DNA of 54,378 nucleotides from Bacteroidota bacterium (GCA_005772895.1 SXIH01000029.1:1-54378); one strand, 5' to 3'. Numbered from the stretch's first letter, positions 1-9,074 are shown. Notes: a model not told the origin generated them from the letters alone. Program-made: numbers and translations.

Positions 1-1
1 A

Positions 2-481
2 AATAATGCAGGAATTACTCGCGATACATTATTAATGCGTATGAGCGAACAGCAATGGGATGAAGTAATGAATGCAAATTTGAAATCAGTATTCAACTTA
101 ACAAAAGCTGTTCAAAAACCAATGCTGAAACAACGCAAAGGTTCTATTATTAATATGAGTTCGGTTGTTGGAGTGAAAGGGAATGCCGGACAAGCAAACT
201 ACGCAGCTTCAAAAGCCGGAATTATTGGGTTTACAAAATCAGTTGCCTTGGAGTTGGGCTCACGTAATATTCGTAGCAATGCAATAGCACCTGGATTTAT
301 AGAAACAGAAATGACAGAAGCATTGGATCCAAAAGTGGTAGAAGGATGGAGAGACGGTATTCCATTAAAACGTGGCGGAACTGCAGATGATGTGGCTAAC
401 GCGACTGTGTTTCTTGCTTCTGATATGAGTGCTTACATCACAGGACAAGTAATCAATGTTTGCGGAGGAATGCTAACGTAA
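2..481 (+). CDS. fabG: 3-oxoacyl-ACP reductase FabG, C-terminal part (cut by window edge)
   Basis: NADPH-dependent reduction of 3-oxoacyl-ACP in fatty acid elongation, cytoplasmic. The reading frame is open to the left edge and begins with the family motif NNAG, which sits near residue 86 in FabG, so roughly 85 residues are missing; the ATG at 35 is internal. Visible are the catalytic Ser in NMSSVVG, the YxxxK pair in YAASK, the PGFIETEMT segment and the C-terminal [12 protein letters not shown], all typical of FabG rather than of other short-chain dehydrogenases. Family assignment is firm; that this is the housekeeping copy is inferred. Confidence 0.93.
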   Translation, partial: NNAGITRDTLLMRMSEQQWDEVMNANLKSVFNLTKAVQKPMLKQRKGSIINMSSVVGVKGNAGQANYAASKAGIIGFTKSVALELGSRNIRSNAIAPGFIETEMTEALDPKVVEGWRDGIPLKRGGTADDVANATVFLASDMSAYITGQVINVCGGMLT

Positions 482-499
482 AATAATTCCAAATTTCAT

Positions 500-623
500 A
501 TTTCAGATTGTTTTAATTATGAGGTCGATTTTAATTTTCGACCTAATGTTATTTTGGTTCTAGTAGTAAAATTTGATTGCAATGATTCTTTTTTTTATAA
601 TTTGAAATCTGAAATCTGAAATT
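500..623. repeat. inverted word repeat ATTTCAGATT / AATCTGAAAT
   Basis: ATTTCAGATT at 500-509 is found inverted twice, overlapping, at 606-615 and 613-622 (tandem GAAATCT units). It belongs to a class of short word-like repeats seen in several intergenic regions of this window. It fills most of the 153-base gap before the VWA gene, where I see no gene. Confidence 0.55.
522..544 (+). terminator. weak hairpin after fabG
   Basis: AGGTCGA (522-528) pairs with TCGACCT (538-544) across a 9-base AT loop. There is no uninterrupted T run after it, so termination is only possible, not shown. Confidence 0.35.
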
Positions 624-634
624 GTTGTGGGACA

Positions 635-2710
635 ATGAACATAGTCTTCGAATATCCATCCTGGTTTATACTATTTTGCATTCTTGCAGGTGTGATTTAT
701 TCATTTGTTCTTTATAGAAAGGATAAAAAATTTTCAGAAATATCTATTTGGATTATTCGTGTAATGGCTGCGTTCCGCTTTTTAGTGGTTACCCTGCTTT
801 GTTTTCTTTTATTGTCTCCCCTTCTAAAAACAATTAACCGTAGTGTAGAAAAGCCTGTCATCATTATAGCTCAGGATAATTCCGAATCGCTTGTTGTTAG
901 TAAAGATTCGGTTTTTTATAAAAAAGAATACAAAGAAAATTTGCAAAAGTTAATAGATGTGTTGGAAGAAAAATATGATGTTCGTCCATATTCCTTTGCA
1001 GATAAAATAAAAGAATTAGGCAATATTGATTCTTTAACTTTTTCAGAAAAGCAAACAGATATATCTGCCTTATTTGATGAACTTGAAACTCGATTCAGTA
1101 ATAGAAATTTAGGGGCAGTGATCCTTGCCAGTGATGGTTTATACAATAAAGGCTCAAATCCTGTTTTTACTTCCGATAAAATAAAAATCCCTGTTTATAC
1201 AATTGCATTGGGTGATACAACAGTTAAAAAAGATTTGATTCTAACAAAAGTGGAGCACAATCGTTTGGCATATCTCGGAAACGAATTTCCAATGGAAGTT
1301 GTCGTTAATGCAAAACAATTAAAAGGGAAAACATCTACTTTGACTATTGGAAAAGGAAGTACAACGCTTTTTACTCAGACAGTTAATTTTAATTCTGATG
1401 CTTTTACAGTTACCATTCCTGTTTTACTTCAGGCAAAAGAAGTTGGATTGCAGCATTACAAAGTGAGATTGACAAATGTTGCTGATGAAATGAGTGTAGA
1501 AAATAATTTTAGAGATGTTTTTATTGATGTTTTGGATGCACGACAAAAAATTGTAATTCTTTCGGATGCCCCACATCCTGATATAGCAGCTATAAAACTA
1601 TCAATTGAATCGAATCAGAATTATGAAGTGGAAAGTTATACAATTGATAATTTTGATAAACCTCTGAAGAAATACAATTTGGTTGTTCTTCATTCTTTGC
1701 CTAGTGCAAGAAATGCAGCATCTAAAATTTTAGCTGAGTTGAATGCTTCTGATGTTCCTGTGTGGTCATTCTCTGGTGCAAATGTTATTTTACGCAACGA
1801 CCTTTCTGTTGCATCAAAAGCAAACAAAACAAATGAAGTGGAACCTGTGTTAGATGAAAACTTCCCTTTATTCACAATCAGTGAAGAATTGAGAAAAGCT
1901 ATTAAAGATTTTCCTGCAGTAGCTTGTCCCTTTGGGACATACCAAAATGATAATAATAGTAATGCTTTGTTTTATCAACGGATTGGGATTGTTGATACAA
2001 AAACTCCTTTGATGATTTTTAATTCTACTGCTGAAGTTAAAACTGCTGTATTTACAGGCGAAGGAATTTGGCGTTGGCGATTGCAGGACTTTGCAGCGAA
2101 TGGCAATCATCAATTGTTTGATGAGTTTGTTTCTAAGACGGTTCAATATTTATCTGTTAAAGTCGACAAAAGTTTTTTCAAAGTATTGGGCAAAAATAAT
2201 TTTTATGAAAATGAAGCAATTGAATTAGAAGGGGAAGTGTATAACGAAAGTTATGAGTTGGTAAATGAACCGGAAGTGAGTATCGTTATTTCCAATGCAG
2301 ATAACAAAAAATTCAATTACACATTCAGTAAAACATCCAATGCTTATAGATTAAATGCAGGGATGATGCCGGTTGGTGAATACAAATACGATGCAAAAGT
2401 AAAAGTGGGAGAAAAGATCTATACTCAACGCGGTGAATTTAGTGTAACGGCTTTGCAAGTTGAATTAACAAATACTGTTGCTGATCATCAATTATTATAT
2501 AGTTTAGCAAAAAAGCATGATGGGGAATTGATTTATCCTAATCAATTAGAGCAGTTAGCAAATAAATTAAATGCCAGGGACGACATAAAATCTGTTTCTT
2601 ACTCAGAAAAGAAATTAAGAGATGTGATCAATCTGAAATGGATTTTCTTTTTAGTATTAGCTTTATTAAGTTTAGAATGGTTTATGCGTAAACGAAATGG
2701 AGCTTATTAA
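635..2710 (+). CDS. VWA-like membrane protein of unknown function
   Basis: 691 residues. Two N-terminal membrane segments (about 11-27 and 43-63) are followed by a von Willebrand A-like fold: the metal-site motif DNSES at 81-85, a Thr at 141 and ASDG near 165-168, so the MIDAS residues look intact. A long middle and C-terminal part appears beta-rich, and a last membrane helix lies around 669-685. The layout resembles the VWA membrane proteins linked to BatA/BatB-type loci in Bacteroidota, but no MoxR ATPase or Bat gene is adjacent, so no pathway can be assigned. The start ATG has no clear ribosome binding site, as is common in this phylum. Confidence 0.75.
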   Translation: MNIVFEYPSWFILFCILAGVIYSFVLYRKDKKFSEISIWIIRVMAAFRFLVVTLLCFLLLSPLLKTINRSVEKPVIIIAQDNSESLVVSKDSVFYKKEYKENLQKLIDVLEEKYDVRPYSFADKIKELGNIDSLTFSEKQTDISALFDELETRFSNRNLGAVILASDGLYNKGSNPVFTSDKIKIPVYTIALGDTTVKKDLILTKVEHNRLAYLGNEFPMEVVVNAKQLKGKTSTLTIGKGSTTLFTQTVNFNSDAFTVTIPVLLQAKEVGLQHYKVRLTNVADEMSVENNFRDVFIDVLDARQKIVILSDAPHPDIAAIKLSIESNQNYEVESYTIDNFDKPLKKYNLVVLHSLPSARNAASKILAELNASDVPVWSFSGANVILRNDLSVASKANKTNEVEPVLDENFPLFTISEELRKAIKDFPAVACPFGTYQNDNNSNALFYQRIGIVDTKTPLMIFNSTAEVKTAVFTGEGIWRWRLQDFAANGNHQLFDEFVSKTVQYLSVKVDKSFFKVLGKNNFYENEAIELEGEVYNESYELVNEPEVSIVISNADNKKFNYTFSKTSNAYRLNAGMMPVGEYKYDAKVKVGEKIYTQRGEFSVTALQVELTNTVADHQLLYSLAKKHDGELIYPNQLEQLANKLNARDDIKSVSYSEKKLRDVINLKWIFFLVLALLSLEWFMRKRNGAY

Positions 2711-2732
2711 TAGTTGTGATTTTTTTGTAGTC

Positions 2733-2814
2733 GTCATGCCGTGCCACGACACGGCATCTCCCAGTTAGTAGTCGTTCCAAAATTATGAGATCCCGTGTCG
2801 TAGCACGGGATGAC
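2733..2814. repeat. long imperfect inverted repeat, family A
   Basis: Two 28-base arms, 2733-2760 and 2787-2814, are inverted copies with 3 differences. Each arm is itself near-palindromic (CCGTG-6 bases-CACGG). A related half-element lies at 24849-24872. No ORF uses it. It resembles dispersed REP-like or MITE-like palindromes. Confidence 0.75.
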
Positions 2815-2848
2815 AGTTTTGAAGGAGTAGTTGCTCCGAAAAGTATCA

Positions 2849-4630
2849 ATGAAAAACAAAAATTATTCTCTTTATTCAATACTTTTTGTATTTGTATTTA
2901 TCAGCTCTATTTTTTTCTATTTCAATTTGTGGAATAAAAACAGAATTATAGTTGATGCTCCAAGTTATTATACTTATTTACCTGCACTTATCATTCATAA
3001 CGACTTAAAGCTAAACTATATTGATTCGAAACCGGCTTATTATAAAAACAAGGTTTGGTATTATAAAATAGAAGAGGATAAAAAACTGATAAAGCATCCA
3101 ATGGGAATAAGTGTTGCACTTTCCCCGTTTTTTGTGGCCGGGCATTTAATCGCTAAAGTGAACGGTGCTGTGCAGGATGGTTATTCTATGACCTATCAAA
3201 ATTCACTGAGTATTGGTGTTCTCTTTTACCTTTTTATCGGACTGTATTTTTTGAGGAAAATTCTACTTGAGTACTTTTCAGAAAAAATAACAGCCCTTAC
3301 TTTGATTTCAATTGTTTTAGGGACAAACTTGCTTTGGTATACCAGTTTCGAAGGTTTGATGCCGCATGCAATTACTTTTTCTGTCTGGTGCCTTGCAATG
3401 TATACTTTTTTTCAATGGCTAAAAACATCCGAACGTAAGTTTATACTTTATTTTTCTGCTCTCTTCGGATTAATTGTTTTGATTCGCCCACTTAGTATTG
3501 TTGCAATTCTTTATTTTATAATAATCGGAATTTATTCAAAAGGTGGAATAAAATTATTTTTTTCTTTTCTTAAATATAATCTTAAAGTAGTTGTAGTTGG
3601 AGCTGTTCTTGCTTTTGTAATTGCATCCTTACAATTAATTTATTGGAAGTATGCAACGGGTAAATGGTTGTACGATGTTTATATGGACGAACATTTTGTT
3701 TTTAGCAGTCCGCAAATTCTACCATTCTTGTTTAGTTTCCGCAAAGGAGTTTTTATTTATACACCAATATTAATTTTTGCTTTGTTTGGATTGAAAACTT
3801 TTTATAAAACAAATAAAGGTGTTTTTTGGTCGACAATAATTTTGATGAGTATAACTATCTTTTTACTTTCATCGTGGTGGGCATGGAGTTATGGTATTTG
3901 TTGGGGAATGCGTCCTATGATAGATTATTATGCTTTGCTAAGTTTGCCATTAGCTGCTGGATTTCAAATAGTCCTGAATAAGTCAAAATTTGTAAAGCTA
4001 TTTTTTGCAGGAGTTATTTTTTTACTGGTATGCTTAAACTTATTTCAGACATGGCAATACAAAAAAGGACTTATTCATTACGATGATATGAGCAAAGAAG
4101 CTTATTTCAAAGGTTTCTTTCAGACTAAACCTAGTATCGAGTGGGCTGATTTGTTGAAGCCTTATGATTGGGAAAGAAGAGAAAATCATTTGCCCCAAAT
4201 AGAATATTCTCCTGAATTTTTTGAAACAAATAAAAAAGAAGTTTATTTGAGAGCAACAAACATGATGTATGTAGTTGTAAATGAAAAAGCACAAAATGCA
4301 ATGGGCGCTTTAGGGAAAGATTATTCAGCAAACTCTACTTTTTTTATTGAACATCATGAAGGCAATACAATTTCTATTCGTTCTGCAATGGGTTTGTACT
4401 GGTCAATAAAACCTCAATATGAAAATGCAATAACAGCCTCCGAAACAAGTGTTGGCTCATCTGAAAAGTTTACTTTTGAATATCTCTTGTCAGATGATAA
4501 CAGAATTGCAATAAAAGCAGCAAATGGAAAATATGTTTCAACTGGTTCTAAATGGCCATTTATCTTAAAGGCTGATTCTGATAAGATTGAAAAAAGTGAA
4601 ATATTTAGATATTTTGTGATTGGCAAATAA
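2849..4630 (+). CDS. polytopic GT-C-like membrane protein with C-terminal fascin-like beta-trefoil
   Basis: About 593 residues from ATG 2849; a TTG at 2831 in frame would add six residues but crowds the GGAG upstream. The first ~390 residues hold about ten membrane helices and an acidic motif after helix 1 (VDAPSYYTYLPA), as in lipid-phosphosugar-dependent GT-C transferases. The tail shows three repeats starting near residues 464, 508 and 553, with patterns KEVYLRATN, ISIRSAMGLYW and IAIKAANGKYVS, which is the spacing and signature of a fascin-like beta-trefoil. Its stop overlaps the next gene by one base (TAATG), so the two are probably co-translated. I infer transfer of a sugar from a polyprenyl carrier made by the neighbour; the substrate is unknown. 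The trefoil could be a carbohydrate-binding module. Confidence 0.65.
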   Translation: MKNKNYSLYSILFVFVFISSIFFYFNLWNKNRIIVDAPSYYTYLPALIIHNDLKLNYIDSKPAYYKNKVWYYKIEEDKKLIKHPMGISVALSPFFVAGHLIAKVNGAVQDGYSMTYQNSLSIGVLFYLFIGLYFLRKILLEYFSEKITALTLISIVLGTNLLWYTSFEGLMPHAITFSVWCLAMYTFFQWLKTSERKFILYFSALFGLIVLIRPLSIVAILYFIIIGIYSKGGIKLFFSFLKYNLKVVVVGAVLAFVIASLQLIYWKYATGKWLYDVYMDEHFVFSSPQILPFLFSFRKGVFIYTPILIFALFGLKTFYKTNKGVFWSTIILMSITIFLLSSWWAWSYGICWGMRPMIDYYALLSLPLAAGFQIVLNKSKFVKLFFAGVIFLLVCLNLFQTWQYKKGLIHYDDMSKEAYFKGFFQTKPSIEWADLLKPYDWERRENHLPQIEYSPEFFETNKKEVYLRATNMMYVVVNEKAQNAMGALGKDYSANSTFFIEHHEGNTISIRSAMGLYWSIKPQYENAITASETSVGSSEKFTFEYLLSDDNRIAIKAANGKYVSTGSKWPFILKADSDKIEKSEIFRYFVIGK

Positions 4631-6048
4631 TGTACGTAGATAAAAAAACATATTTTAATTCAATTGCTCCTAAACGTATAAAACAGCGGAGAGCTAAGCG
4701 TTATTATTGGAATGACATAACTAAGTATTGTAATTATTTTGTGCATGAAGATAATTCTGTTCTGGAAATTGGTTGTGGAACAGGAGAGCTGCTCAACGAT
4801 TTAAAAGCGAAAAATAAAATAGGAATTGATTTTAGCGAAGAAATGATATCGCAAGCTAAATCTCAATTCCCTGGTTTAGATGTGAGACAAATGCCCGGTG
4901 AGGAATTAAATCTAAATCAAAAGTTTGACGTTATCATCCTTTCTAATTTGATTGGATATTTGGAGGATATTCAAAAAGTATTAACGCAATTAAAAACTGT
5001 TTCACACGCCAACACAAAAATTATTGTTTCTTATTATAGTTTTATCTGGGAGCCTATTTTAAAGTTTGGAGAGTTGATTGGCTACAAAACTAAAACACCT
5101 AATCAAAATTGGTTGAGCTTGGCCGAGATTAATAATATGCTTTACTTATCTGGTTTTCATGTTTATCGTACTTCTAGAAGAATGATTTTCCCGGTTTATA
5201 TTCCATTGCTTTCCGAATTTATGAATGGCTTTTTAGCAAAGATGCCCTTATTCCGTTTGTTGTGCATTAATAATTTTTCATTTGCAAAAAACATTCAGTA
5301 TGAAACAGAAGAGTTGGTAGCAAAAAAATATTCCGTCTCAGTTATTATTCCCGCACGAAACGAAAGTGGTAATATTGAAAATGTGCTCTTGAGGATGCCA
5401 CAGTTAGGAAACTCAACAGAATTGATTTTTGTTGAAAGTAATTCTAGCGATGACACATGGAAGCAAATTCAAAAAGTAAAAACAAACTTTGATGCAACCT
5501 ATAATATTCAATGCTTCCAAATTACTGAAGCTGGAAAAAGTGCTGCTGTCCGTAAAGGTTTTGAAATGGCCAGGGGGGAAGTGTTAATGATTTTGGATGC
5601 TGATTTAACAGTTGCTCCTGAAGATCTGACAAAATTTTATGAAGCAATTGCATCTGGTAAAGGGGATTTTATAAATGGTTCCCGCTTGGTGTATCCTATG
5701 GAAAAAGAAGCCATGCGTTTTTTGAATCGTATTGGAAATAAATTTTTCAGCAATATTTTTACTTGGTTACTTGATCAACGTTTTAAAGATACTTTGTGCG
5801 GGACAAAAGTGATGTTTAAAAAAGATTATGAGAAATTAAAAGTTAATCGTAAGTTTTTTGGCGACTTCGATCCTTTCGGAGATTTTGATTTATTGTTTGG
5901 TGCATATAAATTGAATTTATGTATAGTAGAATTGCCTGTCAGATATCATGAAAGAACTTATGGCAGAACAAATATTTCACGCTTCAAACATGGTTTTATT
6001 TTGTTAAAAATGTGCTTTTTTGCAGCCAGAAAAATTAAGTTTATATAG
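4630..6048 (+). CDS. fusion of SAM methyltransferase and family 2 glycosyltransferase
   Basis: 472 residues in two domains. Residues 1-220 form a class I methyltransferase with motif I EIGCGTG at 46-52 and an IILSNLIGYL motif IV. Residues 234-472 form a GT2 domain of the dolichol-phosphate-mannose synthase type: VSVIIPARNESGN, FVESNSSDDTW, ILDADL near 321-326, then GSRL and a basic C-terminus with YGRTNISRFKHG. There is no long membrane anchor. It overlaps the GT-C gene by one base, so I infer it makes the polyprenyl-phosphate sugar used by that protein, with the methylase acting on the same lipid or sugar. Confidence 0.8.
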   Translation: MYVDKKTYFNSIAPKRIKQRRAKRYYWNDITKYCNYFVHEDNSVLEIGCGTGELLNDLKAKNKIGIDFSEEMISQAKSQFPGLDVRQMPGEELNLNQKFDVIILSNLIGYLEDIQKVLTQLKTVSHANTKIIVSYYSFIWEPILKFGELIGYKTKTPNQNWLSLAEINNMLYLSGFHVYRTSRRMIFPVYIPLLSEFMNGFLAKMPLFRLLCINNFSFAKNIQYETEELVAKKYSVSVIIPARNESGNIENVLLRMPQLGNSTELIFVESNSSDDTWKQIQKVKTNFDATYNIQCFQITEAGKSAAVRKGFEMARGEVLMILDADLTVAPEDLTKFYEAIASGKGDFINGSRLVYPMEKEAMRFLNRIGNKFFSNIFTWLLDQRFKDTLCGTKVMFKKDYEKLKVNRKFFGDFDPFGDFDLLFGAYKLNLCIVELPVRYHERTYGRTNISRFKHGFILLKMCFFAARKIKFI

Positions 6049-6128
6049 CTCAATACTCTGTTTTTCAAGTCTTTTTACATTTTAGTCTGTATTCTTCCCA
6101 CTTTCGTCTAAATTTAACATTGAGATTA

Positions 6129-6159
6129 TTTGTTTAGATAAATTAAATACTTAATTTTA
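6129..6159 (+). promoter_or_regulatory. putative ilvE promoter
   Basis: TTTG (6129-6132), 19 bases, then TAATTTTA (6152-6159), close to the Bacteroidota consensus TTTG-N19-TAnnTTTG with the final G replaced by A. It lies 22 bases before the ilvE start. Confidence 0.4.
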
Positions 6160-6181
6160 TAGAATACATAAAACAAAACTT

Positions 6182-7258
6182 ATGGTAACAACCACAGCCA
6201 TTCAACCAATTAAAGTTCATAAATCGGCTAATCTCCGGATTAAAGAACTTGATTACAACAAAATTACATTTGGTAAATTATTTTCCGACCATATGTTTTA
6301 TGTTGATTTTAAAGACAATCAATGGTCTGATGCGCAAATAATTCCTTATGGGCCAATTCCAATGAGTCCAGCAACTTCTGCTTTACATTACGGACAAGCA
6401 ATTTTTGAAGGAATGAAAGCTTATAAGAACGACAAAGGAGAAGTATTTTTATTTCGTCCTCTTGATAATCATAAACGTATAAATATTTCTGCTGAACGTA
6501 TGGCTATGGCTACTATTCCACAGGAATTATTTATGGCAGGATTAACTGAGCTTGTAAATTTAGATAGAGACTGGGTGCCTGATACAGATGGGTCTTCATT
6601 ATATATCCGCCCGTTCATTGTTGGAACTGATGAGTTTATTGGTGTTAAGCCTTCAGAAAATTATCGTTTTTATATTATCACTTCTCCTGCAGGAAAATAT
6701 TATAACGAACCGGTAAAAGTATTGGTAGAAACAAATTATATACGTGCAGTAGAAGGTGGAGTAGGATATGTAAAAGCATCAGGAAATTATGGTCGCTCGT
6801 TATTTCCCGCAAAACTGGCTCAACAAAGAGGTTATCATCAAATTATTTGGACAGATGCTCGTAATCACCGATACTTAGAAGAATCTGGAACGATGAATTT
6901 ATTTGTTGTGATTGATGATGTATTAATTACACCTCCTTTGGGAGATACAATATTAGCAGGTATTACACGTGACAGTGTTTTAACTTTGGCTCGTGATTGG
7001 AAAATGAAAGTTCAGGAACGTAAGATCAGTATTGATGAAGTTTTGGATGCTCATAAAAACGGAACACTTGAAGATGCTTTCGGAACGGGTACTGCAGCTA
7101 CAATTGCTCAAATTGCTCAAATCGGATTTGAAGGCAAAGATTATGTTCTTCCTCCGGTTGAAGGCAGAATTTTTTCAAATCGTGTTGCTAAAGAATTAGA
7201 TAATATCCGAAAAGGAAAAGTAGCCGATGTACACAATTGGATGTATAAGGTAGGTTAG
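6182..7258 (+). CDS. ilvE: branched-chain amino acid aminotransferase
   Basis: PLP-dependent fold IV transaminase that interconverts Leu, Ile and Val with their 2-oxo acids, cytoplasmic. 358 residues, the length of the longer (BCAT type II) branch. Visible are LHYGQAIFEGMKAY near the N-terminus, the PLP lysine K198 in GYVKASGNYG, RYLEESGTMNLF, and the phosphate-binding GTGTAATIA near the C-terminus. It stands alone between a putative promoter and a strong terminator, with no other ilv or leu genes beside it, so it is probably a single-gene unit. Confidence 0.95.
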   Translation: MVTTTAIQPIKVHKSANLRIKELDYNKITFGKLFSDHMFYVDFKDNQWSDAQIIPYGPIPMSPATSALHYGQAIFEGMKAYKNDKGEVFLFRPLDNHKRINISAERMAMATIPQELFMAGLTELVNLDRDWVPDTDGSSLYIRPFIVGTDEFIGVKPSENYRFYIITSPAGKYYNEPVKVLVETNYIRAVEGGVGYVKASGNYGRSLFPAKLAQQRGYHQIIWTDARNHRYLEESGTMNLFVVIDDVLITPPLGDTILAGITRDSVLTLARDWKMKVQERKISIDEVLDAHKNGTLEDAFGTGTAATIAQIAQIGFEGKDYVLPPVEGRIFSNRVAKELDNIRKGKVADVHNWMYKVG

Positions 7259-7277
7259 TATTTCTAATAAATATTAA

Positions 7278-7306
7278 ACTCTCCCGAGTACTCGGGGGAG
7301 TTTTTT
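7278..7306. terminator. bidirectional terminator between ilvE and the J-domain gene
   Basis: 11-base stem ACTCTCCCGAG (7278-7288) with CTCGGGGGAGT (7291-7301), one wobble pair, two-base apparent loop, then a run of T. It ends at the stop of the convergent minus-strand gene and can serve ilvE; A-rich bases on the left could support the other direction. Confidence 0.85.
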
Positions 7307-7892
7307 ATTTGCGTAATCGTCTGAGCATTCCACCCAACAAAGACTTTTTTCCCATCATTCCTTTCCAACCTTCTCTCACTAAAATAAATCCTGGAATACA
7401 CAGTAGTACAAATGGAATTGGCCAATAATTATGAAGTGTGCCGTATAAACTAATGATAACTATAATAAAGCCAATTAACATTCCACTTGCAAAAAACAGA
7501 TTGTATAACAGAGGAGATTGTTTGTAATAGTCTTCATCTGTTTTCTCTTTGTAGGCGTACTGACTAAAACTATTCCAATCGTAATTAAAATTATTATTAG
7601 AGGTATTACTAAAAGTGTCATTCTTTGAAGAGTTCCCATAATACTGTCTTTTCTTTTCTGCATTTATTTTTTCAGCATCAATATAATTTAGTTTTATGTC
7701 ATGCAAATACCTTTTTTGTTCATCACAAAGCACATCATATGCTTCGCTTACTATAGCAAAAACTTCATTTGCTTTCGGTGAATTGTTTACGTCAGGATGC
7801 ACAATTTTTGCTTTTAAACGATAGGCTTTTTTAATATCGTCTAAATTGGCATTTCTGGGAATCTCTAATATTTTATAGTAATCGTACTGCAT
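7305..7892 (-). CDS. membrane-anchored J-domain protein
   Basis: 195 residues. The N-terminal ~66 residues are a DnaJ J-domain with the Hsp70-stimulating HPD at 32-34 (YYKILEIPRNA, AKIVHPDVNN). An Asn/Lys-rich linker (about 70-125) follows, then two hydrophobic helices around 128-150 and 154-172 and a basic tail (KKSLLGGMLRRLRK). It lacks the Gly/Phe, zinc-finger and C-terminal domains of DnaJ, so it is a co-chaperone-like protein, not DnaJ itself. The likely role is recruiting DnaK to the inner membrane; its client is unknown. Confidence 0.85.
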   Translation of the reverse strand: MQYDYYKILEIPRNANLDDIKKAYRLKAKIVHPDVNNSPKANEVFAIVSEAYDVLCDEQKRYLHDIKLNYIDAEKINAEKKRQYYGNSSKNDTFSNTSNNNFNYDWNSFSQYAYKEKTDEDYYKQSPLLYNLFFASGMLIGFIIVIISLYGTLHNYWPIPFVLLCIPGFILVREGWKGMMGKKSLLGGMLRRLRK

Positions 7893-7941
7893 GTATATGC
7901 TAATTTATGGAAAATATTCGGTGAAAACGTCTATCATTCAA

Positions 7942-7949
7942 AAAGGAGG
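7942..7949 (+). promoter_or_regulatory. strong ribosome binding site
   Basis: AAAGGAGG five bases before ATG 7955. It stands out because most genes here have no recognisable Shine-Dalgarno, and it fixes the start of the propeller-like gene. Confidence 0.7.
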
Positions 7950-7954
7950 TATTT

Positions 7955-9016
7955 ATGCGTTATGTCATACTTTTTTCATTAGCATTTTTCTCAACTCTTA
8001 TCCTAAAAGGACAAATTACTTATACTTTAAAAGAAGTTCCAATTTCGGACCAACGAGTTGTTGATACAGTTTTTGGAACTTGGAAATACAGTGTTGCAGA
8101 TTATGAATTTATAGAAGATAAAATGTTGATTTTAACTTTTAAGAAAAGTTTAGAAAAACCAACCATTAGATTAATTGATGCAACTCAAAAAGTCCTTTCC
8201 TCTTTTGAATTACCAGAGGAAGCACAAAAGTTTTATAAAGATTATATGGGATATATAAATGTGATATGTGTAAATCATGTTTATAGAATTATGCTTGATG
8301 CGGATGAAATACATTTGACATCATTGCCGCTGGATGATTATAGAAAATTCGTAATGCCTTGTGTTGACAGTGTTCACAATTCCATTTACTTTTCAAATTA
8401 TCAAGCCGATTATCCGGAGTTCACTTATTATGCTTACAATTCTCCGGAAAAAATACTTACACCAATTAAAAAAATTGGTGACCCGGAAGTGATGCATGGT
8501 TATAACATGGAATATTATTTTTTAAAACCGAAAGAGCGGGTGCAAGCAAGAAAACTTGCCAATTATTATGGTGTGGATTTTCATAGAGTTGCTGCAAATA
8601 TGAGCGGATTAACAAGTAGTATGTATTATACTCCTTTATATTCTCCTCTGTTTATTATGGAAGATACTGTATGTGTTTTTGATCATTCGAGTAATGCTAT
8701 TTTTAAATATGACAGATATTTAAATCTATTGGATTCGCTTCCAATCGACTATAATCATCCTAAAAGTTGGAGGGAATGGAAAAATGAGGTAATAATTGAT
8801 AAAGAGGCAAATTCTGCTTATGCCTTATACCAAAAAAATGGTTTTTACTATTTAAAGCATATTAATATGTACACAGGAAAGATAGTTGGTTCTTTTAAGC
8901 TTACTAACCAGTATGTTGAAAAGATTAAAATAAAGGGGGATTATGTGTATTATATCTATCGTCCTTTCGAATCTTTGCAGGAAAAGTTTGTTTACAAAGA
9001 GTTAATAACAAATTGA
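7955..9016 (+). CDS. secreted protein of unknown function, possible 6-bladed beta-propeller
   Basis: 353 residues with a signal peptide (MRYVILFSLAFFSTLILKGQ). The mature part alternates short beta-type segments with Asp/Tyr-rich turns, and has motifs such as VCVFDHSSNAIFKYD and NSAYALYQKNGFYYLKHIN, which recall the 6-bladed beta-propeller proteins common in Bacteroidota. That comparison rests on pattern only. It has an unusually good Shine-Dalgarno, AAAGGAGG at 7942-7949, five bases before the ATG. The J-domain gene is divergent from it and only 62 bases away. Confidence 0.55.
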   Translation: MRYVILFSLAFFSTLILKGQITYTLKEVPISDQRVVDTVFGTWKYSVADYEFIEDKMLILTFKKSLEKPTIRLIDATQKVLSSFELPEEAQKFYKDYMGYINVICVNHVYRIMLDADEIHLTSLPLDDYRKFVMPCVDSVHNSIYFSNYQADYPEFTYYAYNSPEKILTPIKKIGDPEVMHGYNMEYYFLKPKERVQARKLANYYGVDFHRVAANMSGLTSSMYYTPLYSPLFIMEDTVCVFDHSSNAIFKYDRYLNLLDSLPIDYNHPKSWREWKNEVIIDKEANSAYALYQKNGFYYLKHINMYTGKIVGSFKLTNQYVEKIKIKGDYVYYIYRPFESLQEKFVYKELITN

Positions 9017-9074
9017 GGGATTTTTGGTTTGATTTTTGTAAATTTATGTCTGTAATATAAAAAACAAATCAAAA

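Noticed and set aside
2682-2879. Minus-strand ORF of 65 codons across the repeat at 2733-2814
   Set aside because: Its codons come from the inverted repeat and from the ends of real genes; no start context and no protein-like pattern.
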